Assembly (NCBI GenBank): GCA_030435675.1
Contig: CM059623.1
Span: forward strand, 11,378,092-11,442,091
Direction: 5' to 3'
DNA length: 64,000 bases
Origin: Steinernema hermaphroditum
Taxonomy: Eukaryota > Nematoda > Chromadorea > Rhabditida > Steinernematidae
The notes beneath the pieces are model-generated. The model searched no databases, was not told where the DNA came from, and worked only from the letters and a program-made list of their open reading frames with translations. The position numbers and the translations under genes were made by a program. Each line of letters begins with the position of its first letter. Position 1 is the stretch's first letter. Shown piece after piece: positions 15,001 to 30,000 of the stretch.

Positions 15001-18000
15001 TTTCCTGCAAAACTTTCAATTCGAGACAGCAGGGCCCTTGCTCATACCAAAAGCTCTGCATCTGACCCTCCTGCTCCAAAGTACCATATCATTTTTATGA
15101 TTGGATCTTGTAGAACTGCACGAGCCTGATCGAACGCGCCTACTCCCGTTGGGATTACTGTGGACTATCTTAGTTTCCTGCAAAACTTTCAATTCGAGAC
15201 AGCAGGGCCCTTGCTCATACCAAAAGCTCTGCATCTGACCCTCCTGCTCCAAAGTACCATAACATTTTTATGATTCCATCTTGTAGAACTGCACGAGCCT
15301 GATCGAACGCGCCTATTCCCGTTGGATTTACTGTGGACTATCTTAGTTTCCTGCAAAACTTTCAATTCGAGACAGTTGAGGCCTTGTTCATACAAAGTGT
15401 TATGCATCTGACCCTCCTGCTCCAAAGTACCATAGCATTTTTATGATTGGATCTTGTAGAACTGCACGAGCCTGATCGAACGCGCCTACTCCCGTTGGGA
15501 TTACTGTGGACTATCTTAGTTTCCTGCAAAACTTTCAATTCGAGACAGCAGGGCCCTTGCTCATACCAAAAGCTCTGCATCTGACCCTCCTGCTCCAAAG
15601 TACCATATCATTTTTATGATTGGATCTTGTAGAACTGCACGAGCCTGATCGAACGCGCCTATTCCCGTTCGGATTACTGTGGACTATCTTAGTTTCCTGC
15701 AAAACTTTCAATTCGAGACAGCAGGGCCCCCGCTCATACCAAAAGCTCTGCATCTGACCCTCCTGCTCCAAAGTACCATATCATTTTTATGATTGGATCT
15801 TGTAGTACTGCACGAGCCTGATCGAACGCGCCTACTCCCGTTGGGATTACTGTGGACTATCTTAGTTTCCTGCAAAACTTTCAATTCGAGACAGCAGGGC
15901 CCTTGCTCATACCAAGAGCTCTGCATCTGACCCTCCTGCTCCAAAGTACCATAGCATTTTTATGATTGGATCTTGTAGAACTGCACGAGCCTGATCGAAC
16001 GCGCCTACTCCCGTTGGGATTACTGTGGACTATCTTAGTTTCCTGCAAAACTTTCAATTCGAGACAGTTGAGGCCTTGTTCATACAAAGAGTTATGCATC
16101 TGACCCTGCTGCTCCAAAGTACCATAGCATTTTTATGATTGGATCTTGTAGAACTGCACGAGCCTGATCGAACGCGCCTACTCCCGTTGGGATTACTGTG
16201 GACTATCTTAGTTTCCTGCAAAACTTTCAATTCGAGACAGCAGGGCCCTTGCTCATACCAAAAGCTCTGCATCTGACCCTCCTGCTCCAAAGTACCATAG
16301 CATTTTTATGATTCCATCTTGTAGAACTGCACGAGCCTGATCGAACGCGCCTACTCCCGTTGCGATTACTGTGGACTATCTTAGTTTCCTGCAAAACTTT
16401 CAATTCGAGACAGTTGAGGCCTTGTTCATACAAAGTGTTCTGCATCTGACCCTCCTGCTCCAAAGTACCATAGCATTTTTATGATTGGATCTTGTAGAAC
16501 TGCACGAGCCTGATCGAACGCGCCTACTCCCGTTGCGATTACTGTGGACTATCTTAGTTTCCTGCAAAACTTTCAATTCGAGACAGTTGAGGCCTTGTTC
16601 ATACAAAGAGTTATGCATCTGACCCTCCTGCTCCAAAGTACCATAGCATTTTTATGATTGGATCTTGTAGAACTGCACGAGCCTGATCGAACGCGCCTAT
16701 TCCCGTTGGGATTACTGTGGACTATCTTAGTTTCCTGCAAAACTTTCAATTCGAGACAGTTGGGGCCTTGTTCATACAAAGAGCTCTGCATCTGACCCTC
16801 CTGCTCCAAAGTACCATAGCATTTTTATGATTGGATCTTGTAGAACTGCACGAGCCTGATCGAACGCGCCTATTCCCGTTGGGATTACTGTGGACTATCT
16901 TAGTTTCCTGCAAAACTTTCAATTCGAGACAGTTGAGGCCTTGTTCATACAAAGAGCTCTGCATCTGACCCTCCTGCTCCAAAGTACCATAACATTTTTA
17001 TGATTGGATCTTGTAGAACTGCACGAGCCTGATCGAACGCGCCTATTCCCGTTGGGATTACTGTGGACTATCTTAGTTTCCTGCAAAACTTTCAATTCGA
17101 GACAGTTGGGGCCTTGTTCATACAAAGAGCTCTGCATCTGACCCTCCTGCTCCAAAGTACCATAGCATTTTTATGATTGGATCTTGTAGAACTGCACGAG
17201 CCTGATCGAACGCGCCTATTCCCGTTGGGATTACTGTGGACTATCTTAGTTTCCTGCAAAACTTTCAATTCGAGACAGTTGGGTCCTTGTTCATACAAAG
17301 AGCTCTGCATCTGACCCTCCTGCTCCAAAGTACCATAGCATTTTTATGATTGGATCTTGTAGAACTGCACGAGCCTGATCGAACGCGCCTATTCCCGTTG
17401 GGATTACTGTGGACTATCTTAGTTTCCTGCAAAACTTTCAATTCGAGACAGCAGGGCCCTTGCTCATACCAAAAGCTCTGCATCTGACCCTCCTGCTCCA
17501 AAGTACCATAGCATTTTTATGATTGGATCTTGTAGAACTGCACGAGCCTGATCGAACGCGCCTACTCCCGTTGGGTTTACTGTGGACTATCTTAGTTTCC
17601 TGCAAAACTTTCAATTCGAGACAGCAGGGCCCTTGCTCATACCAAAAGCTCTGCATCTGACCCTCCTGCTCCAAAGTACCATAGCATTTTTATGATTGGA
17701 TTTTGTAGAACTGCACGAGCCTGATCGAACGCGCCTATTCCCGTTGGATTTACTGTGGACTATCTTAGTTTCCTGCAAAACTTTCAATTCGAGACAGTTG
17801 GGGCCTTGTTCATACAAAGAGTTCTGCATCTGACCCTCCTGCTCCAAAGTACCATAGCATTTTTATGATTGGATCTTGTAGAACTGCACGAGCCTGATCG
17901 AACGCGCCTATTCCCGTTGGGATTACTGTGGACTATCTTAGTTTCCTGCAAAACTTTCAATTCGAGACAGCAGGGCCCTTGCTCATACCAAAAGCTCTGC

Positions 18001-21000
18001 ATCTGACCCTCCTGCTCCAAAGTACCATAGCATTTTTATGATTGGATCTTGTAGAACTGCACGAGCCTGATCGAACGCGCCTACTCCCGTTGGGATTACT
18101 GTGGACTATCTTAGTTTCCTGCAAAACTTTCAATTCGAGACAGCAGGGCCCTTGCTCATACCAAGAGCTCTGCATCTGACCCTCCTGCTCCAAAGTACCA
18201 TAGCATTTTTATGATTGGATCTTGTAGAACTGCACGAGCCTGATCGAACGCGCCTATTCCCGTTGGATTTACTGTGGACTATCTTAGTTTCCTGCAAAAC
18301 TTTCAATTCGAGACAGTTGAGGCCTTGTTCATACAAAGAGTTATGCATCTGACCCTCCTGCTCCAAAGTACCATAGCATTTTTATGATTGGATCTTGTAG
18401 AACTGCACGAGCCTGATCGAACGCGCCTATTCCCGTTGGGATTACTGTGGACTATCTTAGTTTCCTGCAAAACTTTCAATTCGAGACAGCAGGGCCCTTG
18501 CTCATACCAAAAGCTCTGCATCTGACCCTCCTGCTCCAAAGTACCATAGCATTTTTATGATTGGATCTTGTAGAACTGCACGAGCCTGATCGAACGCGCC
18601 TACTCCCGTTGGGATTACTGTGGACTATCTTAGTTTCCTGCAAAACTTTCAATTCGAGACAGCAGGGCCCTTGCTCATACCAAGAGCTCTGCATCTGACC
18701 CTCCTGCTCCAAAGTACCATAGCATTTTTATGATTGGATCTTGTAGAACTGCACGAGCCTGATCGAACGCGCCTATTCCCGTTGGATTTACTGTGGACTA
18801 TCTTAGTTTCCTGCAAAACTTTCAATTCGAGACAGTTGAGGGCCCTTGTTCATACAAAGAGTTCTGCATCTGACCCTCCTGCTCCAAAGTACCATAGCAT
18901 TTTTATGATTGGATCTTGTAGAACTGCACGAGCCTGATCGAACGCGCCTACTCCCGTTGGGATTACTGTGGACTATCTTAGTTTCCTGCAAAACTTTCAA
19001 TTCGAGACAGCAGGGCCCTTGCTCATACCAAAAGCTCTGCATCTGACCCTCCTGCTCCAAAGTACCATAGCATTTTTATGATTGGATCTTGTAGAACTGC
19101 ACGAGCCTGATCGAACGCGCCTACTCCCGTTGGGATTACTGTGGACTATCTTAGTTTCCTGCAAAACTTTCAATTCGAGACAGCAGGGCCCCTTGCTCAT
19201 ACCAAGAGCTCTGCATCTGACCCTCCTGCTCCAAAGTACCATAGCATTTTTATGATTGGATCTTGTAGAACTGCACGAGCCTGATCGAACGCGCCTATTC
19301 CCGTTGGGTTTACTGTGGACTATCTTAGTTTCCTGCAAAACTTTCAATTCGAGACAGTTGGGGCCTTGTTCATACAAAGAGTTATGCATCTGACCCTCCT
19401 GCTCCAAAGTACCATAGCATTTTTATGATTGGATCTTGTAGAACTGCACGAGCCTGATCGAACGCGCCTACTCCCGTTGGGATTACTGTGGACTATCTTA
19501 GTTTCCTGCAAAACTTTCAATTCGAGACAGCAGGGCCCTTGCTCATACAAAGAGCTCTGCATCTGACCCTCCTGCTCCAAAGTACCATAGCATTTTTATG
19601 ATTGGATCTTGTAGAACTGCACGAGCCTGATCGAACGCGCCTATTCCCGTTGGGATTTACTGTGGACTATCTTAGTTTCCTGCAAAACTTTCAATTCGAG
19701 ACAGCAGGGCCCTTGCTCATACAAAGAGCTCTGCATCTGACCCTCCTGCTCCAAAGTACCATAGCATTTTTATGATTGGATCTTGTAGAACTGCACGAGC
19801 CTGATCGAACGCGCCTACTCCCGTTGGGATTTACTGTGGACTATCTTAGTTTCCTGCAAAACTTTCAATTCGAGACAGTAGGGCCCTTGTTCATACAAAG
19901 AGTTCTGCATCTGACCCTCCTGCTCCAAAGTACCATAGCATTTTTATGATTGGATCTTGTAGAACTGCACGAGCCTGATCGAACGCGCCTACTCCCGTTG
20001 GGATTACTGTGGACTATCTTAGTTTCCTGCAAAACTTTCAATTCGAGACAGCAGGGCCCTTGCTCATACAAAGAGCTCTGCATCTGACCCTCCTGCTCCA
20101 AAGTACCATAGCATTTTTATGATTGGATCTTGTAGAACTGCACGAGCCTGATCGAACGCGCCTACTCCCGTTGGATTTACTGTGGACTATCTTAGTTTCC
20201 TGCAAAACTTTCAATTCGAGACAGTTAGGGCCCTTGTTCATACAAAGAGTTCTGCATCTGACCCTCCTGCTCCAAAGTACCATAGCATTTTTATGATTGG
20301 ATCTTGTAGAACTGCACGAGCCTGATCGAACGCGCCTATTCCCGTTGGGTTTACTGTGGACTATCTTAGTTTCCTGCAAAACTTTCAATTCGAGACAGCT
20401 GGGGCCTTGTTCATACAAAGAGCTCTGCATCTGACCCTCCTGCTCCAAAGTACCATAGCATTTTTATGATTGGATCTTGTAGAACTGCACGAGCCTGATC
20501 GAACGCGCCTATTCCCGTTGGGTTTACTGTGGACTATCTTAGTTTCCTGCAAAACTTTCAATTCGAGACAGTAGTGCCCTTGTTCATACAAAGAGCTCTG
20601 CATCTGACCCTCCTGCTCCAAAGTACCATAGCATTTTTATGATTGGATCTTGTAGAACTGCACGAGCCTGATCGAACGCGCCTACTCCCGTTGGATTTCC
20701 TGTGGACTATCTTAGTTTCCTGCAAAACTTTCAATTCGAGACAGTAGGGCCCTTGTTCATACAAAGAGTTCTGCATCTGACCCTCCTGCTCCAAAGTACC
20801 ATAGCATTTTTATGATTGGATCTTGTAGAACTGCACGAGCCTGATCGAACGCGCCTATTCCCGTTGGGTTTACTGTGGACTATCTTAGTTTCCTGCAAAA
20901 CTTTCAATTCGAGACAGTAGGGCCCTTGTTCATACAAAGAGTTCTGCATCTGACCCTCCTGCTCCAAAGTACCATAGCATTTTTATGATTGGATCTTGTA

Positions 21001-24000
21001 GAACTGCACGAGCCTGATCGAACGCGCCTATTCCCGTTGGGTTTACTGTGGACTATCTTAGTTTCCTGCAAAACTTTCAATTCGAGACAGCAGGGCCCTT
21101 GTTCATACAAAGAGTTCTGCATCTGACCCTCCTGCTCCAAAGTACCATAGCATTTTTATGATTGGATCTTGTAGAACTGCACGAGCCTGATCGAACGCGC
21201 CTATTCCCGTTGGATTTACTGTGGACTATCTTAGTTTCCTGCAAAACTTTCAATTCGAGACAGCAGGGCCCTTGTTCATACAAAGAGTTCTGCATCTGAC
21301 CCTCCTGCTCCAAAGTACCATAGCATTTTTATGATTGGATCTTGTAGAACTGCACGAGCCTGATCGAACGCGCCTACTCCCGTTGGGTTTACTGTGGACT
21401 ATCTTAGTTTCCTGCAAAACTTTCAATTCGAGACAGCAGGGCCCTTGCTCATACAAAGAGTTCTGCATCTGACCCCTCCTGCTCCAAAGTACCATAGCAT
21501 TTTTATGATTGGATCTTGTAGAACTGCACGAGCCTGATCGAACGCGCCTATTCCCGTTGGGTTTACTGTGGACTATCTTAGTTTCCTGCAAAACTTTCAA
21601 TTCGAGACAGATAGGGCCTTGTTCATACAAAGAGCTCTGCATCTGACCCTCCTGCTCCAAAGTACCATAGCATTTTTATGATTGGATCTTGTAGAACTGC
21701 ACGAGCCTGATCGAACGCGCCTACTCCCGTTGGGTTTCCTGTGGACTATCTTAGTTTCCTGCAAAACTTTCAATTCGAGACAGTTAGGGCCCTTGTTCAT
21801 ACAAAGAGCTCTGCATCTGACCCTCCTGCTCCAAAGTACCATAGCATTTTTATGATTGGATCTTGTAGAACTGCACGAGCCTGATCGAACGCGCCTATTC
21901 CCGTTGGGTTTACTGTGGACTATCTTAGTTTCCTGCAAAACTTTCAATTCGAGACAGTTAGGGCCCTTGTTCATACAAAGAGTTCTGCATCTGACCCCTC
22001 CTGCTCCAAAGTACCATAGCATTTTTATGATTGGATCTTGTAGAACTGCACGAGCCTGATCGAACGCGCCTATTCCCGTTGGGTTTACTGTGGACTATCT
22101 TAGTTTCCTGCAAAACTTTCAATTCGAGACAGCAGGGTCCTTGTTCATACAAAGAGTTCTGCATCTGACCCCTCCTGCTCCAAAGTACCATAGCATTTTT
22201 ATGATTGGATCTTGTAGAACTGCACGAGCCTGATCGAACGCGCCTACTCCCGTTGGATTTACTGTGGACTATCTTAGTTTCCTGCAAAACTTTCAATTCG
22301 AGACAGCAGGGTCCTTGCTCATACAAAGAGTTCTGCATCTGACCCCTCCTGCTCCAAAGTACCATAGCATTTTTATGATTGGATCTTGTAGAACTGCACG
22401 AGCCTGATCGAACGCGCCTACTCCCGCTGGATTTACTGTGGACTATCTTAGTTTCCTGCAAAACTTTCAATTCGAGACAGCAGGGCCCTTGTTCATACAA
22501 AGAGTTCTGCATCTGACCCCTCCTGCTCCAAAGTACCATAGCATTTTTATGATTGGATCTTGTAGAACTGCACGAGCCTGATCGAACGCGCCTACTCCTC
22601 GTTGGGTTTACTGTGGACTATCTTAGTTTCCTGCAAAACTTTCAATTCGAGACAGCAGGGCCCTTGCTCATACAAAGAGTTCTGCATCTGACCCCTCCTG
22701 CTCCAAAGTACCATATCATTTTTATGATTGGATCTTGTAGAACTGCACGAGCCTGATCGAACGCGCCTACTCCCGCTGGATTTACTGTGGACTATCTTAG
22801 TTTCCTGCAAAACTATCAATTCGAGACAGCAGGGCCCTTGTTCATACAAAGAGTTCTGCATCTGACCCCTCCTGCTCCAAAGTACCATAGCATTTTTATG
22901 ATTGGATCTTGTAGAACTGCACGAGCCTGATCGAACGCGCCTACTACCGCTGGATTTACTGTGGACTATCTTAGTTTCCTGCAAAACTATCAATTCGAGA
23001 CAGCAGGGCCCTTGTTCATACAAAGAGTTCTGCATCTGACCCCTCCTGCTCCAAAGTACCATAGCATTTTTATGATTGGATCTTGTAGAACTGCACGAGC
23101 CTGATCGAACGCGCCTACTCCCGTTGGATTTCCTGTGGACTATCTTAGTTTCCTGCAAAACTTTCAATTCGAGACAGCAGGGCCCTTGCTCATACAAAGA
23201 GTTCTGCATCTGACCCTCCTGCTCCAAAGTACCATAGCATTTTTATGATTGGATCTTGTAGAACTGCACGAGCCTGATCGAACGCGCCTACTCCCGTTGG
23301 GTTTACTGTGGACTATCTTAGTTTCCTGCAAAACTTTCAATTCGAGACAGTTAGGGCCCTTGTTCATACAAAGAGTTCTGCATCTGACCCCTCCTGCTCC
23401 AAAGTACCATAGCATTTTTATGATTGGATCTTGTAGAACTGCACGAGCCTGATCGAACGCGCCTACTCCCGTTGGGTTTACTGTGGACTATCTTAGTTTC
23501 CTGCAAAACTTTCAATTCGAGACAGCAGGGCCCTTGCTCATACAAAGAGTTCTGCATCTGACCCCTCCTGCTCCAAAGTACCATAGCATTTTTATGATTG
23601 GATCTTGTAGAACTGCACGAGCCTGATCGAACGCGCCTACTCCCGCTGGATTTACTGTGGACTATCTTAGTTTCCTGCAAAACTTTCAATTCGAGACAGT
23701 AGGGCCCTTGTTCATACAAAGAGTTCTGCATCTGACCCCTCCTGCTCCAAAGTACCATAGCATTTTTATGATTGGATCTTGTAGAACTGCACGAGCCTGA
23801 TCGAACGCGCCTACTCCCGTTGCGATTTACTGTGGACTATCTTAGTTTCCTGCAAAACTTTCAATTCGAGACAGTAAGGGCCTTGTTCATACAAAGAGTT
23901 ATGCATCTGACCCCTCCTGCTCCAAAGTACCATAGCATTTTTATGATTGGATCTTGTAGAACTGCACGAGCCTGATCGAACGCGCCTATTCCCGTTGGGT

Positions 24001-27000
24001 TTACTGTGGACTATCTTAGTTTCCTGCAAAACTTTCAATTCGAGACAGTTAGGGCCTTGTTCATACAAAGAGTTCTGCATCTGACCCTCCTGCTCCAAAG
24101 TACCATAGCATTTTTATGATTGGATCTTGTAGAACTGCACGAGCCTGATCGAACGCGCCTATTCCCGTTGGGTTTACTGTGGACTATCTTAGTTTCCTGC
24201 AAAACTTTCAATTCGAGACAGGTAGGGCCTTGTTCATACAAAGAGCTCTGCATCTGACCCCTCCTGCTCCAAAGTACCATAGCATTTTTATGATTGGATC
24301 TTGTAGAACTGCACGAGCCTGATCGAACGCGCCTATTCCCGTTGGGATTTACTGTGGACTATCTTAGTTTCCTGCAAAACTTTCAATTCGAGACAGTAGA
24401 GGCCTTGTTCATACAAAGAGTTCTGCATCTGACCCCTCCTGCTCCAAAGTACCATAGCATTTTTATGATTGGATCTTGTAGAACTGCACGAGCCTGATCG
24501 AACGCGCCTATTCCCGTTGGGGTTTACTGTGGACTATCTTAGTTTCCTGCAAAACTTTCAATTCGAGACAGTTTGGTCCTTGTTCATACAAAGAGTTCTG
24601 CATCTGACCCTCCTGCTCCAAAGTACCATAGCATTTTTATGATTGGATCTTGTAGAACTGCACGAGCCTGATCGAACGCGCCTATTCCCGTTGGATTTAC
24701 TGTGGACTATCTTAGTTTCCTGCAAAACTTTCAATTCGAGACAGCAGGGCCCTTGCTCATACAAAGAGTTCTGCATCTGACCCCTCCTGCTCCAAAGTAC
24801 CATAGCATTTTTATGATTGGATCTTGTAGAACTGCACGAGCCTGATCGAACGCGCCTACTCCCGTTGGGTTTACTGTGGACTATCTTAGTTTCCTGCAAA
24901 ACTTTCAATTCGAGACAGCAGGGCCCTTGCTCATACAAAGAGCTCTGCATCTGACCCTCCTGCTCCAAAGTACCATAGCATTTTTATGATTGGATCTTGT
25001 AGAACTGCACGAGCCTGATCGAACGCGCCTATTCCCGTTGGATTTACTGTGGACTATCTTAGTTTCCTGCAAAACTTTCAATTCGAGACAGTTGGGCCTT
25101 GTTCATACAAAGTGTTATGCATCTGACCCCTCCGCTCCAAAGTACCATAGCATTTTTATGATTGGATCTTGTAGAACTGCACGAGCCTGATCGAACGCGC
25201 CTACTCCCGTTGGGATTACTGTGGACTATCTTAGTTTCCTGCAAAACTTTCAATTCGAGACAGCAGGGCCCTTGCTCATACCAAGAGCTCTGCATCTGAC
25301 CCTCCTGCTCCAAAGTACCATAGCATTTTTATGATTGGATCTTGTAGAACTGCACGAGCCTGATCGAACGCGCCTACTCCCGTTGGGATTACTGTGGACT
25401 ATCTTAGTTTCCTGCAAAACTTTCAATTCGAGACAGCAGGGCCCTTGCTCATACAAAGAGCTCTGCATCTGACCCTCCTGCTCCAAAGTACCATAGCATT
25501 TTTATGATTCGATCTTGTAGAACTGCACGAGCCTGATCGAACGCGCCTATTCCCGTTGGATTTACTGTGGACTATCTTAGTTTCCTGCAAAACTTTCAAT
25601 TCGAGACAGTTGAGGCCTTGTTCATACAAAGTGTTATGCATCTGACCCTCCTGCTCCAAAGTACCATAGCATTTTTATGATTGGATCTTGTAGAACTGCA
25701 CGAGCCTGATCGAACGCGCCTACTCCCGTTGGGATTACTGTGGACTATCTTAGTTTCCTGCAAAACTTTCAATTCGAGACAGCAGGGCCCCTGCTCATAC
25801 CAAAAGCTCTGCATCTGACCCTCCTGCTCCAAAGTACCATATCATTTTTATGATTGGATCTTGTAGTACTGCACGAGCCTGATCGAACGCGCCTACTCCC
25901 GTTGGGACTACTGTGGACTATCTTAGTTTCCTGCAAAACTTTCAATTCGAGACAGTTGAGGCCTTGTTCATACAAAGAGTTATGCATCTGACCCTGCTGC
26001 TCCAAAGTACCATAGCATTTTTATGATTCCATCTTGTAGAACTGCACGAGCCTGATCGAACGCGCCTACTCCCGTTGGGATTACTGTGGACTATCTTAGT
26101 TTCCTGCAAAACTTTCAATTCGAGACAGCAGGGCCCTTGCTCATACCAAAAGCTCTGCATCTGACCCTCCTGCTCCAAAGTACCATAGCATTTTTATGAT
26201 TCCATCTTGTAGAACTGCACGAGCCTGATCGAACGCGCCTACTCCCGTGCGATTTACTGTGGACTATCTTAGCTTCCTGCAAAACTTTCAATTCGAGACA
26301 GTTGAGGGCCTTGTTCATACAAAGTGTTATGCATCTGACCCTCCTGCTCCAAAGTACCATAGCATTTTTATGATTGGATCTTGTAGAACTGCACGAGCCT
26401 GATCGAACGCGCCTATTCCCGTTGGGATTACTGTGGACTATCTTAGTTTCCTGCAAAACTTTCAATTCGAGACAGTTGAGGCCTTGTTCATACAAAGTGT
26501 TATGCATCTGACCCTCCTGCTCCAAAGTACCATAGCATTTTTATGATTGGATCTTGTAGAACTGCACGAGCCTGATCGAACGCGCCTACTCCCGTTGGGA
26601 TTACTGTGGACTATCTTAGTTTCCTGCAAAACTTTCAATTCGAGACAGCAGGGCCCTCGCTCATACCAAAAGCTCTGCATCTGACCCTCCTGCTCCAAAG
26701 TACCATAGCATTTTTATGATTGCATCTTGTAGAACTGCACGAGCCTGATCGAACGCGCCTATTCCCGTTGGGTTTACTGTGGACTATCTTAGTTTCCTGC
26801 AAAACTTTCAATTCGAGACAGTTGAGGCCTTGTTCATACAAAGAGCTCTGCATCTGACCCTCCTGCTCCAAAGTACCATAGCATTTTTATGATTCCATCT
26901 TGTAGAACTGCACGAGCCTGATCGAACGCGCCTATTCCCGTTGGGATTACTGTGGACTATCTTAGTTTCCTGCAAAACTTTCAATTCGAGACAGTTGGGT

Positions 27001-30000
27001 CCTTGTTCATACAAAGAGCTCTGCATCTGACCCTCCTGCTCCAAAGTACCATAGCATTTTTATGATTGGATCTTGTAGAACTGCACGAGCCTGATCGAAC
27101 GCGCCTATTCCCGTTGGGATTACTGTGGACTATCTTAGTTTCCTGCAAAACTTTCAATTCGAGACAGCAGGGCCCTTGCTCATACCAAAATCTCTGCATC
27201 TGACCCTCCTGCTCCAAAGTACCATATCATTTTTATGATTGGATCTTGTAGAACTGCACGAGCCTGATCGAACGCGCCTACTCCCGTTGGGTTTACTGTG
27301 GACTATCTTAGTTTCCTGCAAAACTTTCAATTCGAGACAGCAGGGCCCCCGCTCATACCAAAAGCTCTGCATCTGACCCTCCTGCTCCAAAGTACCATAA
27401 CATTTTTATGATTGGATCTTGTAGAACTGCACGAGCCTGATCGAACGCGCCTATTCCCGTTGGGATTACTGTGGACTATCTTAGTTTCCTGCAAAACTTT
27501 CAATTCGAGACAGCAGGGCCCCCGCTCATACCAAAAGCTCTGCATCTGACCCTCCTGCTCCAAAGTACCATAACATTTTTATGATTGCATCTTGTAGAAC
27601 TGCACGAGCCTGATCGAACGCGCCTATTCCCGTTGGGATTACTGTGGACTATCTTAGTTTCCTGCAAAACTTTCAATTCGAGACAGCAGGGCCCCCGCTC
27701 ATACCAAAAGCTCTGCATCTGACCCTCCTGCTCCAAAGTACCATAACATTTTTATGATTGCATCTTGTAGAACTGCACGAGCCTGATCGAACGCGCCTAT
27801 TCCCGTTGGGATTACTGTGGACTATCTTAGTTTCCTGCAAAACTTTCAATTCGAGACAGCAGGGCCCTTGCTCATACCAAAAGCTCTGCATCTGACCCTC
27901 CTGCTCCAAAGTACCATATCATTTTTATGACTGGATTTTGTAGAACTGCACGAGCCTGATCGAACGCGCCTACTCCCGTTGGGATTACTGTGGACTATCT
28001 TAGTTTCCTGCAAAACTTTCAATTCGAGACAGCAGGGCCCCCGCTCATACCAAAAGCTCTGCATCTGACCCTCCTGCTCCAAAGTACCATAACATTTTTA
28101 TGATTGCATCTTGTAGAACTGCACGAGCCTGATCGAACGCGCCTATTCCCGTTGGGATTACTGTGGACTATCTTAGTTTCCTGCAAAACTTTCAATTCGA
28201 GACAGTTGAGGCCTTGTTCATACAAAGAGCTCTGCATCTGACCCTCCTGCTCCAAAGTACCATAGCATTTTTATGATTCCATCTTGTAGAACTGCACGAG
28301 CCTGATCGAACGCGCCTATTCCCGTTGGGATTACTGTGGACTATCTTAGTTTCCTGCAAAACTTTCAATTCGAGACAGTTGGGTCCTTGTTCATACAAAG
28401 AGCTCTGCATCTGACCCTCCTGCTCCAAAGTACCATAGCATTTTTATGATTGGATCTTGTAGAACTGCACGAGCCTGATCGAACGCGCCTATTCCCGTTG
28501 GGATTACTGTGGACTATCTTAGTTTCCTGCAAAACTTTCAATTCGAGACAGCAGGGCCCTTGCTCATACCAAAATCTCTGCATCTGACCCTCCTGCTCCA
28601 AAGTACCATATCATTTTTATGATTGGATCTTGTAGTACTGCACGAGCCTGATCGAACGCGCCTACTCCCGTTGGGATTACTGTGGACTATCTTAGTTTCC
28701 TGCAAAACTTTCAATTCGAGACAGTTGAGGCCTTGTTCATACAAAGAGCTCTGCATCTGACCCTCCTGCTCCAAAGTACCATATCATTTTTATGATTCCA
28801 TCTTGTAGAACTGCACGAGCCTGATCGAACGCGCCTACTCCCGTTGCGATTACTGTGGACTATCTTAGCTTCCTGCAAAACTTTCAATTCGAGACAGTTG
28901 AGGCCTTGTTCATACAAAGTGTTATGCATCTGACCCTCCTGCTCCAAAGTACCATAGCATTTTTATGATTGGATCTTGTAGAACTGCACGAGCCTGATCG
29001 AACGCGCCTATTCCCGTTGGGATTACTGTGGACTATCTTAGTTTCCTGCAAAACTTTCAATTCGAGACAGTTGGGGCCTTGTTCATACAAAGAGCTCTGC
29101 ATCTGACCCTCCTGCTCCAAAGTACCATATCGTTTTTATGATTCCATCTTGTAGAACTGCACGAGCCTGATCGAACGCGCCTATTCCCGTTGGGATTACT
29201 GTGGACTATCTTAGTTTCCTGCAAAACTTTCAATTCGAGACAGCAGGGCCCCCGCTCATACCAAAGAGCTCTGCATCTGACCCTCCTGCTCCAAAGTACC
29301 ATATCGTTTTTATGATTCCATCTTGTAGAACTGCACGAGCCTGATCGAACGCGCCTATTCCCGTTGGGATTACTGTGGACTATCTTAGTTTCCTGCAAAA
29401 CTTTCAATTCGAGACAGCAGGGCCCCCGCTCATACCAAAAGCTCTGCATCTGACCCTCCTGCTCCAAAGTACCATATCGTTTTTATGATTCCATCTTGTA
29501 GAACTGCACGAGCCTGATCGAACGCGCCTACTCCCGTTGGGATTACTGTGGACTATCTTAGTTTCCTGCAAAACTTTCAATTCGAGACAGCAGGGCCCCC
29601 GCTCATACCAAAAGCTCTGCATCTGACCCTCCTGCTCCAAAGTACCATATCGTTTTTATGATTCCATCTTGTAGAACTGCACGAGCCTGATCGAACGCGC
29701 CTACTCCCGTTGGGATTACTGTGGACTATCTTAGTTTCCTGCAAAACTTTCAATTCGAGACAGCAGGGCCCCCGCTCATACCAAAAGCTCTGCATCTGAC
29801 CCTCCTGCTCCAAAGTACCATATCGTTTTTATGATTCCATCTTGTAGAACTGCACGAGCCTGATCGAACGCGCCTACTCCCGTTGGGATTACTGTGGACT
29901 ATCTTAGTTTCCTGCAAAACTTTCAATTCGAGACAGCAGGGCCCCCGCTCATACCAAAAGCTCTGCATCTGACCCTCCTGCTCCAAAGTACCATATCGTT